This document shows positions 17,265-25,422 of a DNA stretch of 64,000 nucleotides, in pieces; position 1 is the stretch's first letter, and each line of letters starts with the position of its first letter. A program made the position numbers and the translations under genes. Below the pieces are notes generated by a model that saw only the letters and a list, made by a program, of their open reading frames with translations, was not told the origin of the DNA and made no database searches. Source of the stretch: Bacillus tequilensis KCTC 13622 (GTDB taxonomy: Bacteria; Bacillota; Bacilli; Bacillales; Bacillaceae); contig NZ_AYTO01000039.1 in NCBI RefSeq assembly GCF_000507145.1, positions 124,001 through 188,000 on the forward strand. The letters run 5' to 3'.

Positions 17265-19184
17265 TTATTTGATTTCTTTTTCCCTGCCGTAATGATAATC
17301 AGATGGATCAACAGCTTTGAAATCGCTGAGTTTGTGGAATCTCAGCAAGTCTTTGTACAGGACACTGTCTGAAAGACTCAGCTGCTGGCTCACTCTTGCT
17401 TTCAGATTCTTCGTTTCTTCATTCGCTTTCAGTTTTTCACCAGTCTTCGTATCGTAAATGATATTATCGACAGATGTATACTTCGGCGTCACAAAGTCAC
17501 CGTTTCTGAATGCCACTGTATCATCGTGGTCTTTAGAGAATAAATCAGTACCGAAATTGATATATTTCTGAGAATCAATTCCTTCTAAATGCAGAAGTGT
17601 CGGCGTGACGTCAACCTCGCCGCCATACGTATGGTTCACTCCGCCTTTTTTGCCAGGTACTCGGATCATCAGCGGCACGCGCTGGTTCTGCGCATTTTGA
17701 TAACCTGTGATCTCTTTTCCAAGAATCTCTTTCATCGCACGGTTATGGTTTTCAGAAATACCGTTATGGTCACCGTAAATCATGATCACTGAGTTGTCAT
17801 ATAAGCCGGCTTTCTTCAGCTCTTTGAAGAATTGCTCTAAGGCCTCGTCAAGGTAACGGGCTGTCTGGAAGTAGCTGTCGACTGTGTCATCACCGGTTGT
17901 CGCTTTTTTAAGAGACGCATCTTTTTCATCCAGATTAAACGGATAATGGTTTGTCAATGTAATCAAATGCGCGTAAAACGGCTGTTTCAGAGACTCAAGT
18001 TTTGGAATCGATTCTGTAAAGAACGGTTTATCCTTAAGTCCCATGTTAATGACATTTTCATCTGACATATCATACGTGCTTGCGTCAAAGAACTTGTCAT
18101 AACCGATATGTTTGTATATCTGGTCACGGTTCCAGAACGATTTGTAGTCACCATGCAGGACAGCGCTTGTGTAGCCTTCCTTCTGGTCTAAAATTGCAGG
18201 AAGCGACTGGTATGTGTTTTCGCCTTTTGTCACAAACGCGGAACCTTCTGGAAGCCCGAAGATCGAGTTATCCATTGTCAGCTCGGCATCAGATGTTTTT
18301 CCCTGGCCTGTCTGATGGAAGAAGTTATCAAAATACGTCACATCTTCCCCGCCGTGTGCGAGTTTATTCAAGAACGGCGTCACCTCTTCACCGTTCAGCT
18401 TGTAATTAATCAGGAATGACTGGAAGCTCTCCAGGTGAATCTTAATGATGTTTTTGCCTTTGGCAGAGCCGAAATACTCGGCATTCGGTTTCGCATAATG
18501 AGACGTCGTATAATTCTCGACGCTTGTTAAGTCATCACTGCTCGCATAGGCTCTTTGCGTTTCCGCTTGAGCCGTCTGCACGCCGTCATAAATGGTGTAA
18601 TTGTAAAGACCTATATATTTGACAATATAATTGCGGTCAAACGTTCTTGTCAGCAGCTCCGGACGGTCTTTTTCCGCAAAGTGCAGGTTAATGAAAAACA
18701 GTGCGATCCCGGAAAGGATCACTAAAGATGCAAAACGTTTTTTCATTTTGAATTCTTTTAATTCTGGTCTCCAGATCAATACCGCAATTAAAATAATGAT
18801 ATCTAAGAAATAGAAAATATCATGTCCGGCCATGATACTGAAAATCCCGTCTCCCATGTTTCCGACGTTGCCGGACTGTTTAATGTTCGGGAATGTCAAG
18901 AAATCGTCAAAGAAACGATAGAATAAAATATTTGCGTATAACACAAATGTCATGATGAAATCGATAATCAGCATGATAATGGCTGATTTACGCCCTTTCG
19001 CAAGCAAAGCCAGTCCTAAAAAGAAAACGGCGCTTGAGAATGGGTTAAATATCAGGAGGATCTCCTGAGTTGTGCCTTTTACCCCAAGATTAAATTCAGT
19101 CTTGTAGGATAAATACGTTTTTGCCCAAAACAGTATAACAGCCAGCACAAAAAAGCTAAGTTTGTAAGAAAAAAGTTTCTTCAT
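17265..19184 (-). CDS. yfnI: Lipoteichoic acid synthase paralogue YfnI (LtaS family)
   Basis: A 639-residue protein. The first 170 residues contain five membrane segments; an Ala-Tyr-Ala-Ser site near residue 214 fits the known extracellular cleavage of LtaS proteins. The rest is a sulfatase-fold phosphoglycerol transferase. Conserved residues are HLESFQS (metal Glu), the nucleophile Thr297 in GQGKTSDAE, and YGDHNGISENH. It polymerises glycerol phosphate from phosphatidylglycerol outside the membrane; in B. subtilis it is the stress-induced paralogue of LtaS. An ECF-type promoter is present about 190 bp upstream. Confidence 0.93.
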   Translation of the reverse strand: MKKLFSYKLSFFVLAVILFWAKTYLSYKTEFNLGVKGTTQEILLIFNPFSSAVFFLGLALLAKGRKSAIIMLIIDFIMTFVLYANILFYRFFDDFLTFPNIKQSGNVGNMGDGIFSIMAGHDIFYFLDIIILIAVLIWRPELKEFKMKKRFASLVILSGIALFFINLHFAEKDRPELLTRTFDRNYIVKYIGLYNYTIYDGVQTAQAETQRAYASSDDLTSVENYTTSHYAKPNAEYFGSAKGKNIIKIHLESFQSFLINYKLNGEEVTPFLNKLAHGGEDVTYFDNFFHQTGQGKTSDAELTMDNSIFGLPEGSAFVTKGENTYQSLPAILDQKEGYTSAVLHGDYKSFWNRDQIYKHIGYDKFFDASTYDMSDENVINMGLKDKPFFTESIPKLESLKQPFYAHLITLTNHYPFNLDEKDASLKKATTGDDTVDSYFQTARYLDEALEQFFKELKKAGLYDNSVIMIYGDHNGISENHNRAMKEILGKEITGYQNAQNQRVPLMIRVPGKKGGVNHTYGGEVDVTPTLLHLEGIDSQKYINFGTDLFSKDHDDTVAFRNGDFVTPKYTSVDNIIYDTKTGEKLKANEETKNLKARVSQQLSLSDSVLYKDLLRFHKLSDFKAVDPSDYHYGREKEIK

Positions 19185-19373
19185 GGCAACCTCTACTTTC
19201 TTAAATCACTTTAAGTCTTTATTCATATTTACCTGCTCTTTATCCTGCCTTCCAATTCCTTCTTTCAAAAAAAAATCAAGGCATCACACAACAAATAAAT
19301 ACACCGGGCAAGCCGGAATATTTATGTTTTGCACCATACCATTTGTATTACATCCATTTCAAACCAAACACTG

Positions 19374-19399
19374 GACGAAAGAACCCTTCGTTTCGTTTC
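19374..19399 (-). promoter_or_regulatory. ECF sigma (SigM-type) promoter of yfnI
   Basis: On the minus strand GAAAC (19395-19399) and CGTC (19374-19377) are 17 bp apart, the classic -35/-10 pair of Bacillus ECF sigma factors. yfnI is a reported SigM target in B. subtilis. The 5' leader would be about 180 nt. Confidence 0.65.
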
Positions 19400-19612
19400 A
19401 CATTTTTTCTCGGAAAATAAAAAAAGAATTTCTTTTGTCGTGTGTGCAGGGGAAAAAAGAAATAGATACTGAGTATAAGAATAACATAAACTAGCAAAAA
19501 CGAAAAATAGGTTTTGCAGACAGTTGGGCGGACTGTGGTTATTGTATGCGCGGATGTTTAGTGTGATCACCATTTTTTAAAAAGGGCATGGCTTTGTCCA
19601 CTTATTCCCTGA

Positions 19613-19642
19613 TTGACGTACAATCATCGTTTTTTCTATACT
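19613..19642 (+). promoter_or_regulatory. Sigma-A promoter of yetN
   Basis: TTGACG (19613-19618) and TATACT (19637-19642) with an 18-bp spacer, 40 bp before the yetN start. The rest of the 497-bp gap between yfnI and yetN (19185-19681) holds the yfnI leader and ECF promoter; no further gene is supported. Confidence 0.7.
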
Positions 19643-19681
19643 TGAGAAGCTGTACAATACGTGAATAAGGTGAGTTCATAT

Positions 19682-20746
19682 ATGGATTTTGAAATTCGGT
19701 TTTTATCCTTTTATGTCATACAGGTGGAAGGCAAGGATGAGCAGGCGAATAAGCAGTTCAAGCATTTTCAAACCCTTGATACGGCTGAATTTGAAGAAAG
19801 CGAGCTGAAGGATTTTCTCGACGGAGAGCTGAAAAAAATCGTCAAACGGAAAGCCGAGCGCCATCCGCAGTCTGAGCAAGTGCCGACAAAAATCGGCCAT
19901 TTTATCGTCGAACCCGGCCACGAGCTCGATTCCAACCCGAATTACAACATGTTTAACCGCGCGCGTCTGGCGGAAACAAAAGAAGACTTTAACGAGCTGA
20001 GCGAGCAGTTCGTCCGCACATATCTCGACACGAGCGCCGTCCGCGGCGGCGTGTTTCTCGTCGCCTCAGCCGTGCCGAGAAAATACTTCGACGAGTCATT
20101 TGTCTTCATTATGAAATGTGATTTTGAGCCGAAGGTCGCCCGCATTTCAGACAGATCTTCTCTCATTAAAAAAGTCGAAATGGCGATCACGACAAAAAAT
20201 ATGAAAAGCATTCAATACCCGTACATGCCGGAGGAAGGAATGGTTGAGGAAGGCGAGCTGAAAATCCACCAGGCCTCGCACGCACGCTATTTTGAGGACT
20301 TTCTGAAATTTGTCGAGTACGGAGAATCGATGCCGGAAATCATGAAAAACCAGGTCATGAATATGGTGCAGGAACACGTCTACGAGACATTTGAAGACAA
20401 CAGCGAAGAACTCAAGCAGTTTGAGCACGATATCGAAATATGGGAAGCAAGCGAAAAACGGGAAATCCAAGAACGCCTCGACACCCATCAGGTCATCGAA
20501 GCCTCCGCCCAAATCATCGAGCACACGCCAGAGGCCCAGCTGAAAATGAAAGTCGGAGAAACAGAGATTAAAGGGTTGCTAGCGGATTTTGGCGACTCAA
20601 TTCATCTCGCAAAAGTAAACGGACGCTATGTCGCGCTGATTGAAGCCGAGACGATTTCGTTTGAGAAGGGCAGTTCGCCGGTGGAGTTTTATAAGCCTGA
20701 GGGGCTGCATGAAGTGATTGAGCGGATACGGAATAAAGGGATGTGA
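19682..20746 (+). CDS. yetN: YetN, DUF3900 family protein of unknown function
   Basis: A 354-residue soluble protein, strongly charged, without signal or membrane segments. It matches YetN of B. subtilis by memory; the function is unknown. The ATG at 19682 follows AAGGTGA; an in-frame ATG at 19661 has no ribosome site. Its GC-rich coding sequence contrasts sharply with the AT-rich gene that follows. In 168 yetN lies near yetO and yetM, which are not present here. Confidence 0.85.
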   Translation: MDFEIRFLSFYVIQVEGKDEQANKQFKHFQTLDTAEFEESELKDFLDGELKKIVKRKAERHPQSEQVPTKIGHFIVEPGHELDSNPNYNMFNRARLAETKEDFNELSEQFVRTYLDTSAVRGGVFLVASAVPRKYFDESFVFIMKCDFEPKVARISDRSSLIKKVEMAITTKNMKSIQYPYMPEEGMVEEGELKIHQASHARYFEDFLKFVEYGESMPEIMKNQVMNMVQEHVYETFEDNSEELKQFEHDIEIWEASEKREIQERLDTHQVIEASAQIIEHTPEAQLKMKVGETEIKGLLADFGDSIHLAKVNGRYVALIEAETISFEKGSSPVEFYKPEGLHEVIERIRNKGM

Positions 20747-20772
20747 GAGGAGTACTAAGTACTTCTCTCTTG
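20745..20772 (+). terminator. Terminator of yetN
   Basis: Inverted repeat GAGAGGAGTAC/GTACTTCTCTC right at the yetN stop, followed by a T-rich tract. Confidence 0.7.
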
Positions 20773-20876
20773 TTTATAGAAATGTAGTTCAGTTAGTAAG
20801 ACCATATTAAAGATTTTAATATGCACATCAAATTATTTACACTTATTTCATCCAATATCTGTTAATGTAGTTATCA

Positions 20877-21566
20877 TCAGAAAAGTTTCCCTATATTGGT
20901 TAAAGCTTTTATTAGATTAAATGTCTTTCCAACTATATTATCAGCTGAATCAAGTATAGTTCCTGCCCTTCCGACTTTTTCCATTGCGGTATCAAAAAAG
21001 TCATCTTTTTTTGGAAGCTCTTTATCATTCTCTAAACCATTTCCAGATTCATTAACTGCATAATTCTGAGCTGATATTTCTTTATTTTTTTCTGACTCAA
21101 GTCTCTTTTCATATAATTCATTCATTATCTTATATTGAGCTTGCTCTCTATAAAATTCAAAATTTCTTTTTGGTAACTTTATGTATGTCTCAAATGTGCC
21201 ATTTTCTATCAGTAGTTTTGCTAAATCAATTTCAGAAGTCACTCTTTCGGCAATTGTAGACGTTCTTTGAAAACGCTGATTCTCTAATAAGAAAATTCTA
21301 AACGAATAAAAATCGACCATATTATTACAATGCAGAAAAACTTCGAACTCAAGTTCCATTAGCCGCTTTCTCAAATATGCAGGTAGTTTTAAATAAACTA
21401 CTTGAAGCTTATTGGAAAGTTGAAATAAAGTAGGATGATTAAATACATACTCACTATCTTTTAGTATTCCTCCCTTTAAATACTCCATAAATGCCTTAAA
21501 ATATTTCTCAAATACTAGTTCAAATTCCTGAACCTGCTCTAATAATACATCTTTATGCTTTTCCAT
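20877..21566 (-). CDS. Unknown AT-rich gene, 229-residue helical protein
   Basis: I do not recognise this protein. It is predicted to be mostly alpha-helical and charged, with a low-complexity acidic/Asn segment (about residues 165-190) and a short hydrophobic/amphipathic C-terminal helix (about 210-229, ending GKLF). The start ATG has a strong GGGGGAAA ribosome site, so it is likely expressed. Base composition is far more AT-rich than the neighbours, and it sits where 168 carries yetK-yetL-yetM (from memory), so it was probably acquired by transfer. A defence or toxin role is possible but unsupported. Confidence 0.8.
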   Translation of the reverse strand: MEKHKDVLLEQVQEFELVFEKYFKAFMEYLKGGILKDSEYVFNHPTLFQLSNKLQVVYLKLPAYLRKRLMELEFEVFLHCNNMVDFYSFRIFLLENQRFQRTSTIAERVTSEIDLAKLLIENGTFETYIKLPKRNFEFYREQAQYKIMNELYEKRLESEKNKEISAQNYAVNESGNGLENDKELPKKDDFFDTAMEKVGRAGTILDSADNIVGKTFNLIKALTNIGKLF

Positions 21567-21728
21567 ATTTCCCCCTCATTCTTAACAATTTTTTCGACAT
21601 TAAGCGAACCTGTTTAATTACTTAATAGACTAATATCTTCTTTATAACTATATCACCGATAATAACCATAAATTTGATTATAGTATAACCTAATAAATCA
21701 TCATTTTAATTCCTTAAATATACAAAAT

Positions 21729-21764
21729 AAGAAAAGTCCAGAATCCCTTCTGAACTTTTCCTAT
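21729..21764 (-). terminator. Probable terminator hairpin in the gap between yetJ and the AT-rich gene
   Basis: Inverted repeat AAAAGTCCAGAA/TTCTGAACTTTT with T-rich sequence on both sides. It could back up yetJ termination. Confidence 0.5.
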
Positions 21765-21818
21765 TTAATCTCCTTCTCTCAACACCGCCCAGCACTCCCA
21801 ATAACTCTCCACCTGCAA

Positions 21819-21848
21819 AAAGCGCCTATCCAAAGACAGGCGCTTTTT
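21819..21848 (-). terminator. Terminator of yetJ
   Basis: Stem AAAGCGCCT/AGGCGCTTT with T run on the minus strand, immediately after the yetJ stop. Confidence 0.88.
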
Positions 21849-21850
21849 CA

Positions 21851-22495
21851 TTAATCATCACTGTTCAAAATGCCGAAGAAGCGAAGCAGGTTGATGAACA
21901 AGTTGATAAAGTCAAGGTACAGCGATAATGCCATAACCGGAATTAAGTCTTCCGTAATATGGCGGTGTTTGATTTGATTCAAATCATACAAAATGTAAAG
22001 GGAAAAGACGATGGTTCCGATCACGGAATACGCCATCATCGCCGCCGAGTTTAACGGGCTGAAAATGTTGAAGATTCCAACCACTGCCAGCGCGATCACC
22101 GCGACCAGCAGAAATGACCACAGGAAGGATAAATCCTTCTTCATCTTTGCGCCGATTGTACCGAGAACGGCAAAAATGACAAATGTAGAACCAAACGCTT
22201 CAAGCACGACATAGGCGCCGGCGATGGAGGCGTAGTGGCTGACGATCGGAAATAACGTAATGCCGGAAACTAAGGCGAATGTATATACAAACGCGTACCC
22301 GACCGCTTTTCTTCTGCGCATCCAGAAGGCCAGAATAATCATCCCCACTTCTAGAATAGAAAGAGGCAGCATCAAAGCGACAGGAACAAATTGGCCGATA
22401 AAAAGACCGACAGTCGCGATCAGCAGTGTGAAGACAAAAACTGTCAAGATGCGCTGCATGATCGATTGCTTATTCTCGTGAACTGTAGCTTGCAT
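21851..22495 (-). CDS. yetJ: Bax inhibitor-1 family calcium leak channel YetJ
   Basis: A 214-residue protein with seven membrane segments. The two conserved aspartates of the BI-1/TMBIM pH sensor are present in LYDLNQI and LYLDFINLF. YetJ of B. subtilis is the structural model for pH-dependent Ca2+ leak in this family. Start ATG with AGGAGG upstream. It is the last gene of its strand run before the AT-rich insertion. Confidence 0.94.
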   Translation of the reverse strand: MQATVHENKQSIMQRILTVFVFTLLIATVGLFIGQFVPVALMLPLSILEVGMIILAFWMRRRKAVGYAFVYTFALVSGITLFPIVSHYASIAGAYVVLEAFGSTFVIFAVLGTIGAKMKKDLSFLWSFLLVAVIALAVVGIFNIFSPLNSAAMMAYSVIGTIVFSLYILYDLNQIKHRHITEDLIPVMALSLYLDFINLFINLLRFFGILNSDD

Positions 22496-22603
22496 ATCAA
22501 AAATCCTCCTAAAAAATGATCTTAAAGGTCTATTATATAAAAATTGGATGAAATATGTATATGTTTTAAGGAGAATTTAATGAAAACAAGCACCCATATG
22601 CGA

Positions 22604-22771
22604 TCACTTTGATTCTTTCCTTTTCAGCGAAAAACGGTGCTTTTCTATTTTTTCAATCTGGGTCACCTGAGAATCATGAACTGTAATCTGAACGGTACCG
22701 AAATCGAGCGTTTCCAGCGAACTGATTATTTTTTCAATCACTTCCGGATCGATAGTTGATTTTGAAACCAA
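22604..22771 (-). CDS. yezD: YezD family small protein (DUF2292)
   Basis: A 55-residue protein beginning with TTG (MVSKSTIDPEVIEKI, then a DFGTVQITVHDSQVTQIE core). The core matches the DUF2292/YezD family, a short beta-rich fold of unknown function often found near sulfur-assimilation genes. GGGGGAAGG lies 6 bases upstream of the TTG, which makes the start convincing. Its own promoter overlaps a palindrome resembling a PerR box. Confidence 0.85.
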   Translation of the reverse strand: MVSKSTIDPEVIEKIISSLETLDFGTVQITVHDSQVTQIEKIEKHRFSLKRKESK

Positions 22772-22814
22772 AAGACCTTCCCCCTCGTTGAATATGTTTT
22801 AATTCACAGTATTC

Positions 22815-22854
22815 TTATAAGAATTATAATATTATGTTTTTTTCGATAAATCAA
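22815..22854 (-). promoter_or_regulatory. yezD promoter with PerR-box-like palindrome
   Basis: On the minus strand TTGATT (22849-22854) and TATTAT (22826-22831) are 17 bp apart. TTATAAGAATTATAA (22815-22829) overlaps the -10 and start site; it matches the PerR consensus TTATAATNATTATAA at 14 of 15 positions. The factor is inferred only; AT-rich palindromes can arise by chance. Confidence 0.45.
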
Positions 22855-22878
22855 TGATGATTTCTGTTTAAATCAAAA

Positions 22879-22917
22879 AGGCATATGATCACCCGTTGGC
22901 GGACAATCATATGCCTG
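22879..22917 (-). terminator. Terminator of the RsbR-like gene
   Basis: Eleven-base-pair stem AGGCATATGAT/ATCATATGCCT, T run on the minus strand. Confidence 0.85.
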
Positions 22918-22925
22918 AAAACTTC

Positions 22926-23798
22926 CTATTTGTTTCCTTCCAATTCTTCAACAATACAGCGGACACCCATGTTTTCTAATGCCTGCTTCAGCGTGCCGTA
23001 CGTTTCATATTCACTGAAATCAAGTCCCAATTGAATGGATGTCTGAGCCACATCCGGTCGAATCCCTGAAAATACAGCTTTGATGCCTAGCAAGAAAAGC
23101 GTTTTTGACAGGTTGTACAATTGCTGCGCCACCATGGTATCCACAATTGGAACACCCGAAAGATCAACGACAAGGCTTGTGATTTTTCTCTCGATACAGC
23201 GGACCGGCACTGTTTCCAAAATGACCCGTGCCCGTTTTGTATCAATGGAGCCGATAAGCGGTAATATCCCGATTCCATCTGCAACGGAAATCACCGGGCA
23301 GCCAAGCTCCGAAATCAGTTCCTGCTGAGATGTGAGCCTCAGCAGCATAAATTTTTGATACTGCTCGGAAAACTCAATAATCAGCTTATCGAACGACTGA
23401 TTGACAATGCGGTTCCATCGGTCGGCATCCTCATTTGTGACAATCTCCTGATTCTCTTTGATAAACGAAACGACCGCATCCCAGAAGGAGATTCTGGAAT
23501 TTGATATGGCTTCCACGACCTCATGAACTTGAACATCCTGCTCTACCCTGTTTTTCGCAACGTTTTGCGCCCATTTTGTCATGTTTTCTTCAAAATCAGT
23601 TTGATCCTCCAGAAATGCGCTTGCGATTGTTATATTGGTAAATGTATGTTGCTCGGTTAAAAGCGTTTTCGTTTCTTCACTTAATTGGTCGGCGGAATAT
23701 AGCTCTCCTTTTAGCTGGCAGCGCAAACTGAACCATTTCTCAGTAATATCCGCAGTGTTGTCTATGATATATTGATATAATAATTGATCGATATTCAC
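22926..23798 (-). CDS. RsbR-like STAS-domain protein (stressosome family)
   Basis: A 290-residue protein. The N-terminal half is a helical RsbR-type sensor domain. The C-terminal half is a STAS domain (CPVISVADGIGILPLIG, VDLSGVPIVDTMVAQQL, FSGIRPDVAQTSIQLG); the Thr in IVDTM and Ser/Thr in the following loop correspond to RsbT phosphorylation sites in RsbR proteins. The GTG at 23798 is preceded by AGGAGA and gives the usual RsbR length; the ORF extending further upstream is out of phase with any ribosome site. Probably a stressosome co-antagonist acting on the SigB pathway. Possibly yetI, but I am not certain of the symbol. Confidence 0.85.
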   Translation of the reverse strand: MNIDQLLYQYIIDNTADITEKWFSLRCQLKGELYSADQLSEETKTLLTEQHTFTNITIASAFLEDQTDFEENMTKWAQNVAKNRVEQDVQVHEVVEAISNSRISFWDAVVSFIKENQEIVTNEDADRWNRIVNQSFDKLIIEFSEQYQKFMLLRLTSQQELISELGCPVISVADGIGILPLIGSIDTKRARVILETVPVRCIERKITSLVVDLSGVPIVDTMVAQQLYNLSKTLFLLGIKAVFSGIRPDVAQTSIQLGLDFSEYETYGTLKQALENMGVRCIVEELEGNK

Positions 23799-23993
23799 GG
23801 TCTGTCTCCTTTTTTGTAATAGAAGCACTTTCATTATAAAATGATAAATCGAAATTGTGAATAAGACTAGGGAAAAATCGAATGATTCTGCTCTCAGAGC
23901 GCATTCCAATTTCACCCATAGGCCAACGCACAAATAAAGTCCCTTCGCATAAACTGCAAATGTATAGTTTACAATGAGAAAGGACGTTATCAC

Positions 23994-24500
23994 ATGTATT
24001 ATGTTGATCCTTATATGTTTGACAGTCAGTTCTATGAGCCGTGGCCTGTTTTTGAATATGAATACCGTTATCCAAATGGTTTTGGTTCTCCATGGCCTGG
24101 CGGCAGCGTGGTGCCGGGGATGGGCGGCGGCGTGGTACCAGGGATGGGCGGCAGCGTGGTGCCAGGGATGGGCGGCGGCCCTGCTCCCGGCATGGGCAGC
24201 GGCGCTTCTCCGGGCAGCGTCAGTGCGCCGCAGGGACCTCCTCCTTCCCAAATCCCAGCGAAACCCCAAAAACCGTTGGGCCCTCAAGGAGCCGTTTTAT
24301 TGGTGGAACCCGTCACCATTCGGCCCTGCCTCTTCCGGTTTACCTATGTTTGGCTAACCAACGGACGCTCATTTTGGTTCTACCCGATTACCCTTGGCAG
24401 AAGATCCGTCGGCGGCTTTTATTGGGATGCTTCACGGCGCCGCTGGGTTTATTTCGCCTTAGACACAAATCGGATCGATGTTGTGAGCTGCTCATTTTAA
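23994..24500 (+). CDS. Gly/Pro/Met-repeat protein with aromatic tail, probably spore surface
   Basis: A 168-residue protein, not recognised as a named gene. Residues 1-30 are rich in Tyr, Phe and Trp. Residues 34-70 consist of about four copies of an eight-residue G(S/G)VVPGMG repeat, a Pro/Gln-rich linker follows, and the last 75 residues form a compact aromatic/basic domain ending VVSCSF. No signal peptide. Start ATG with AAAGGACG upstream; own terminator. Composition and repeats resemble Bacillus spore coat/crust proteins, but a sporulation promoter could not be confirmed. Confidence 0.75.
   Translation: MYYVDPYMFDSQFYEPWPVFEYEYRYPNGFGSPWPGGSVVPGMGGGVVPGMGGSVVPGMGGGPAPGMGSGASPGSVSAPQGPPPSQIPAKPQKPLGPQGAVLLVEPVTIRPCLFRFTYVWLTNGRSFWFYPITLGRRSVGGFYWDASRRRWVYFALDTNRIDVVSCSF
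24095..24195 (+). repeat. 24-bp tandem repeat within the Gly/Pro/Met gene
   Basis: About four units of 24 bp (GTGGTGCC-GGGATGGGCGGC pattern) encode GSVVPGMG and variants. Near-identity between units suggests recent slippage; copy number probably varies between strains. Confidence 0.8.
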
Positions 24501-24502
24501 TC

Positions 24503-24533
24503 GAAAATCAGCCGGTTTCCCGGCTGATTTTTT
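24503..24533 (+). terminator. Terminator of the repeat-protein gene
   Basis: AATCAGCCGG-TTTC-CCGGCTGATT stem with T run, just after the stop codon. Confidence 0.9.
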
Positions 24534-24593
24534 ATGTTGCTTTTGCCGTAAACAGGTTATATTATAACTATCTTTCAAATTGGAGGTTTCTCT

Positions 24594-24956
24594 ATGATCA
24601 AACAAATTGGCACTGTTGCTGTATATGTAGAAGACCAGCAGAAAGCGAAGCAATTTTGGGCGGAGAAGGTTGGCTTTGATATTGCGGCAGACCACCCGAT
24701 GGGACCTGGGGCAAGCTGGCTTGAGGTTGCGCCAAAAGGAGCCGAGACCCGTTTAGTTATTTACCCGAAAGCCATGATGAAAGGCTCTGAGCAAATGAAG
24801 GCTTCGATCGTGTTTGAATGTGAAGACATCTTTGGTACATACGAGAACATGAAAGCAAACGGTGTGGAATTTCTCGGTGAGCCCAATCAAATGGACTGGG
24901 GCACTTTCGTTCAATTTAAGGACGAAGATGGGAATGTGTTTTTATTAAAGGAATAA
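24594..24956 (+). CDS. yetH: Glyoxalase/VOC superfamily protein YetH
   Basis: A 120-residue single VOC domain: IGTVAVYVEDQQKAKQFWAEKVGF at the start and VQFKDEDGNVFLLKE at the end, with the typical beta-alpha-beta-beta-beta repeats between. Strong GGAGG ribosome site. This is the YetH type; the substrate is unknown. It is followed by the Fur-type promoter of hmoA, so the two are probably separate transcripts. Confidence 0.88.
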   Translation: MIKQIGTVAVYVEDQQKAKQFWAEKVGFDIAADHPMGPGASWLEVAPKGAETRLVIYPKAMMKGSEQMKASIVFECEDIFGTYENMKANGVEFLGEPNQMDWGTFVQFKDEDGNVFLLKE

Positions 24957-24995
24957 ACTGTTGCGCACGGCGATTCGATTCGCCCTGCACTCCCT

Positions 24996-25025
24996 TTGAC
25001 ACTGAGAATGAATTTCATTTACAAT
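24996..25025 (+). promoter_or_regulatory. hmoA promoter with Fur box in the spacer
   Basis: TTGACA (24996-25001) and TACAAT (25020-25025) are 18 bp apart. The spacer contains TGAGAATGAATTTCA (25003-25017), which matches the 7-1-7 Fur consensus TGATAATNATTATCA at 12 of 15 positions. hmoA (yetG) is a reported Fur target in B. subtilis. Confidence 0.75.
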
Positions 25026-25058
25026 TATTCATATATGAGAATGATTGGAGAGAGACAA

Positions 25059-25385
25059 ATGTTTGTTCAGTTGAGAAAAATGACGGTAAAAGAAGGCCAT
25101 GCAGATAAAGTCATTGAACGTTTCAGCGCTGAAGGAATCATCGAAAAACAAGAAGGCTTAATTGATGTGACAGTCCTTGAAAAGAACGTCCGCCGCGGTG
25201 AGGAGGAAGTGGTAGTCATGATTCGCTGGGAATCTGAAGATCACTGGAAGCAATGGGAAAAAAGCGATGCGCATATCGCCGGACATAAAGCGAACAAAGG
25301 CAAACCAAAGCCTGACTATCTGATCAGCACTGAAGTCAGCATGTATCATGTACGTGCTGTCAAACAAGGGACATACAATCAATAA
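25059..25385 (+). CDS. hmoA: Heme-degrading monooxygenase HmoA
   Basis: A 108-residue antibiotic-biosynthesis-monooxygenase fold protein of the IsdG/HmoA family, with MIRWESEDHWKQWEKSDAH carrying the conserved Trp and a His near the heme pocket. It would release iron from heme in the cytosol. The ATG at 25059 is preceded by GGAGAGAG. A promoter with a Fur box lies directly upstream, so it should be induced by iron limitation. Confidence 0.9.
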   Translation: MFVQLRKMTVKEGHADKVIERFSAEGIIEKQEGLIDVTVLEKNVRRGEEEVVVMIRWESEDHWKQWEKSDAHIAGHKANKGKPKPDYLISTEVSMYHVRAVKQGTYNQ

Positions 25386-25415
25386 AAAGCTTGCGCCTTG
25401 CCGCAAGCTTTTTTT
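25385..25415. terminator. Bidirectional terminator between hmoA and yetF
   Basis: Stem AAAGCTTGCG/CGCAAGCTTT flanked by A and T runs, between convergent genes. Confidence 0.9.
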
Positions 25416-25422
25416 ATGAGCG

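Noticed and set aside
22926..24287. Long 453-residue ORF with an Ala/His-rich N terminus
   Set aside because: The N-terminal 163 codons are the antisense shadow of the Gly/Pro/Met-repeat gene. The real RsbR-like start is the GTG at 23798 with a good ribosome site.
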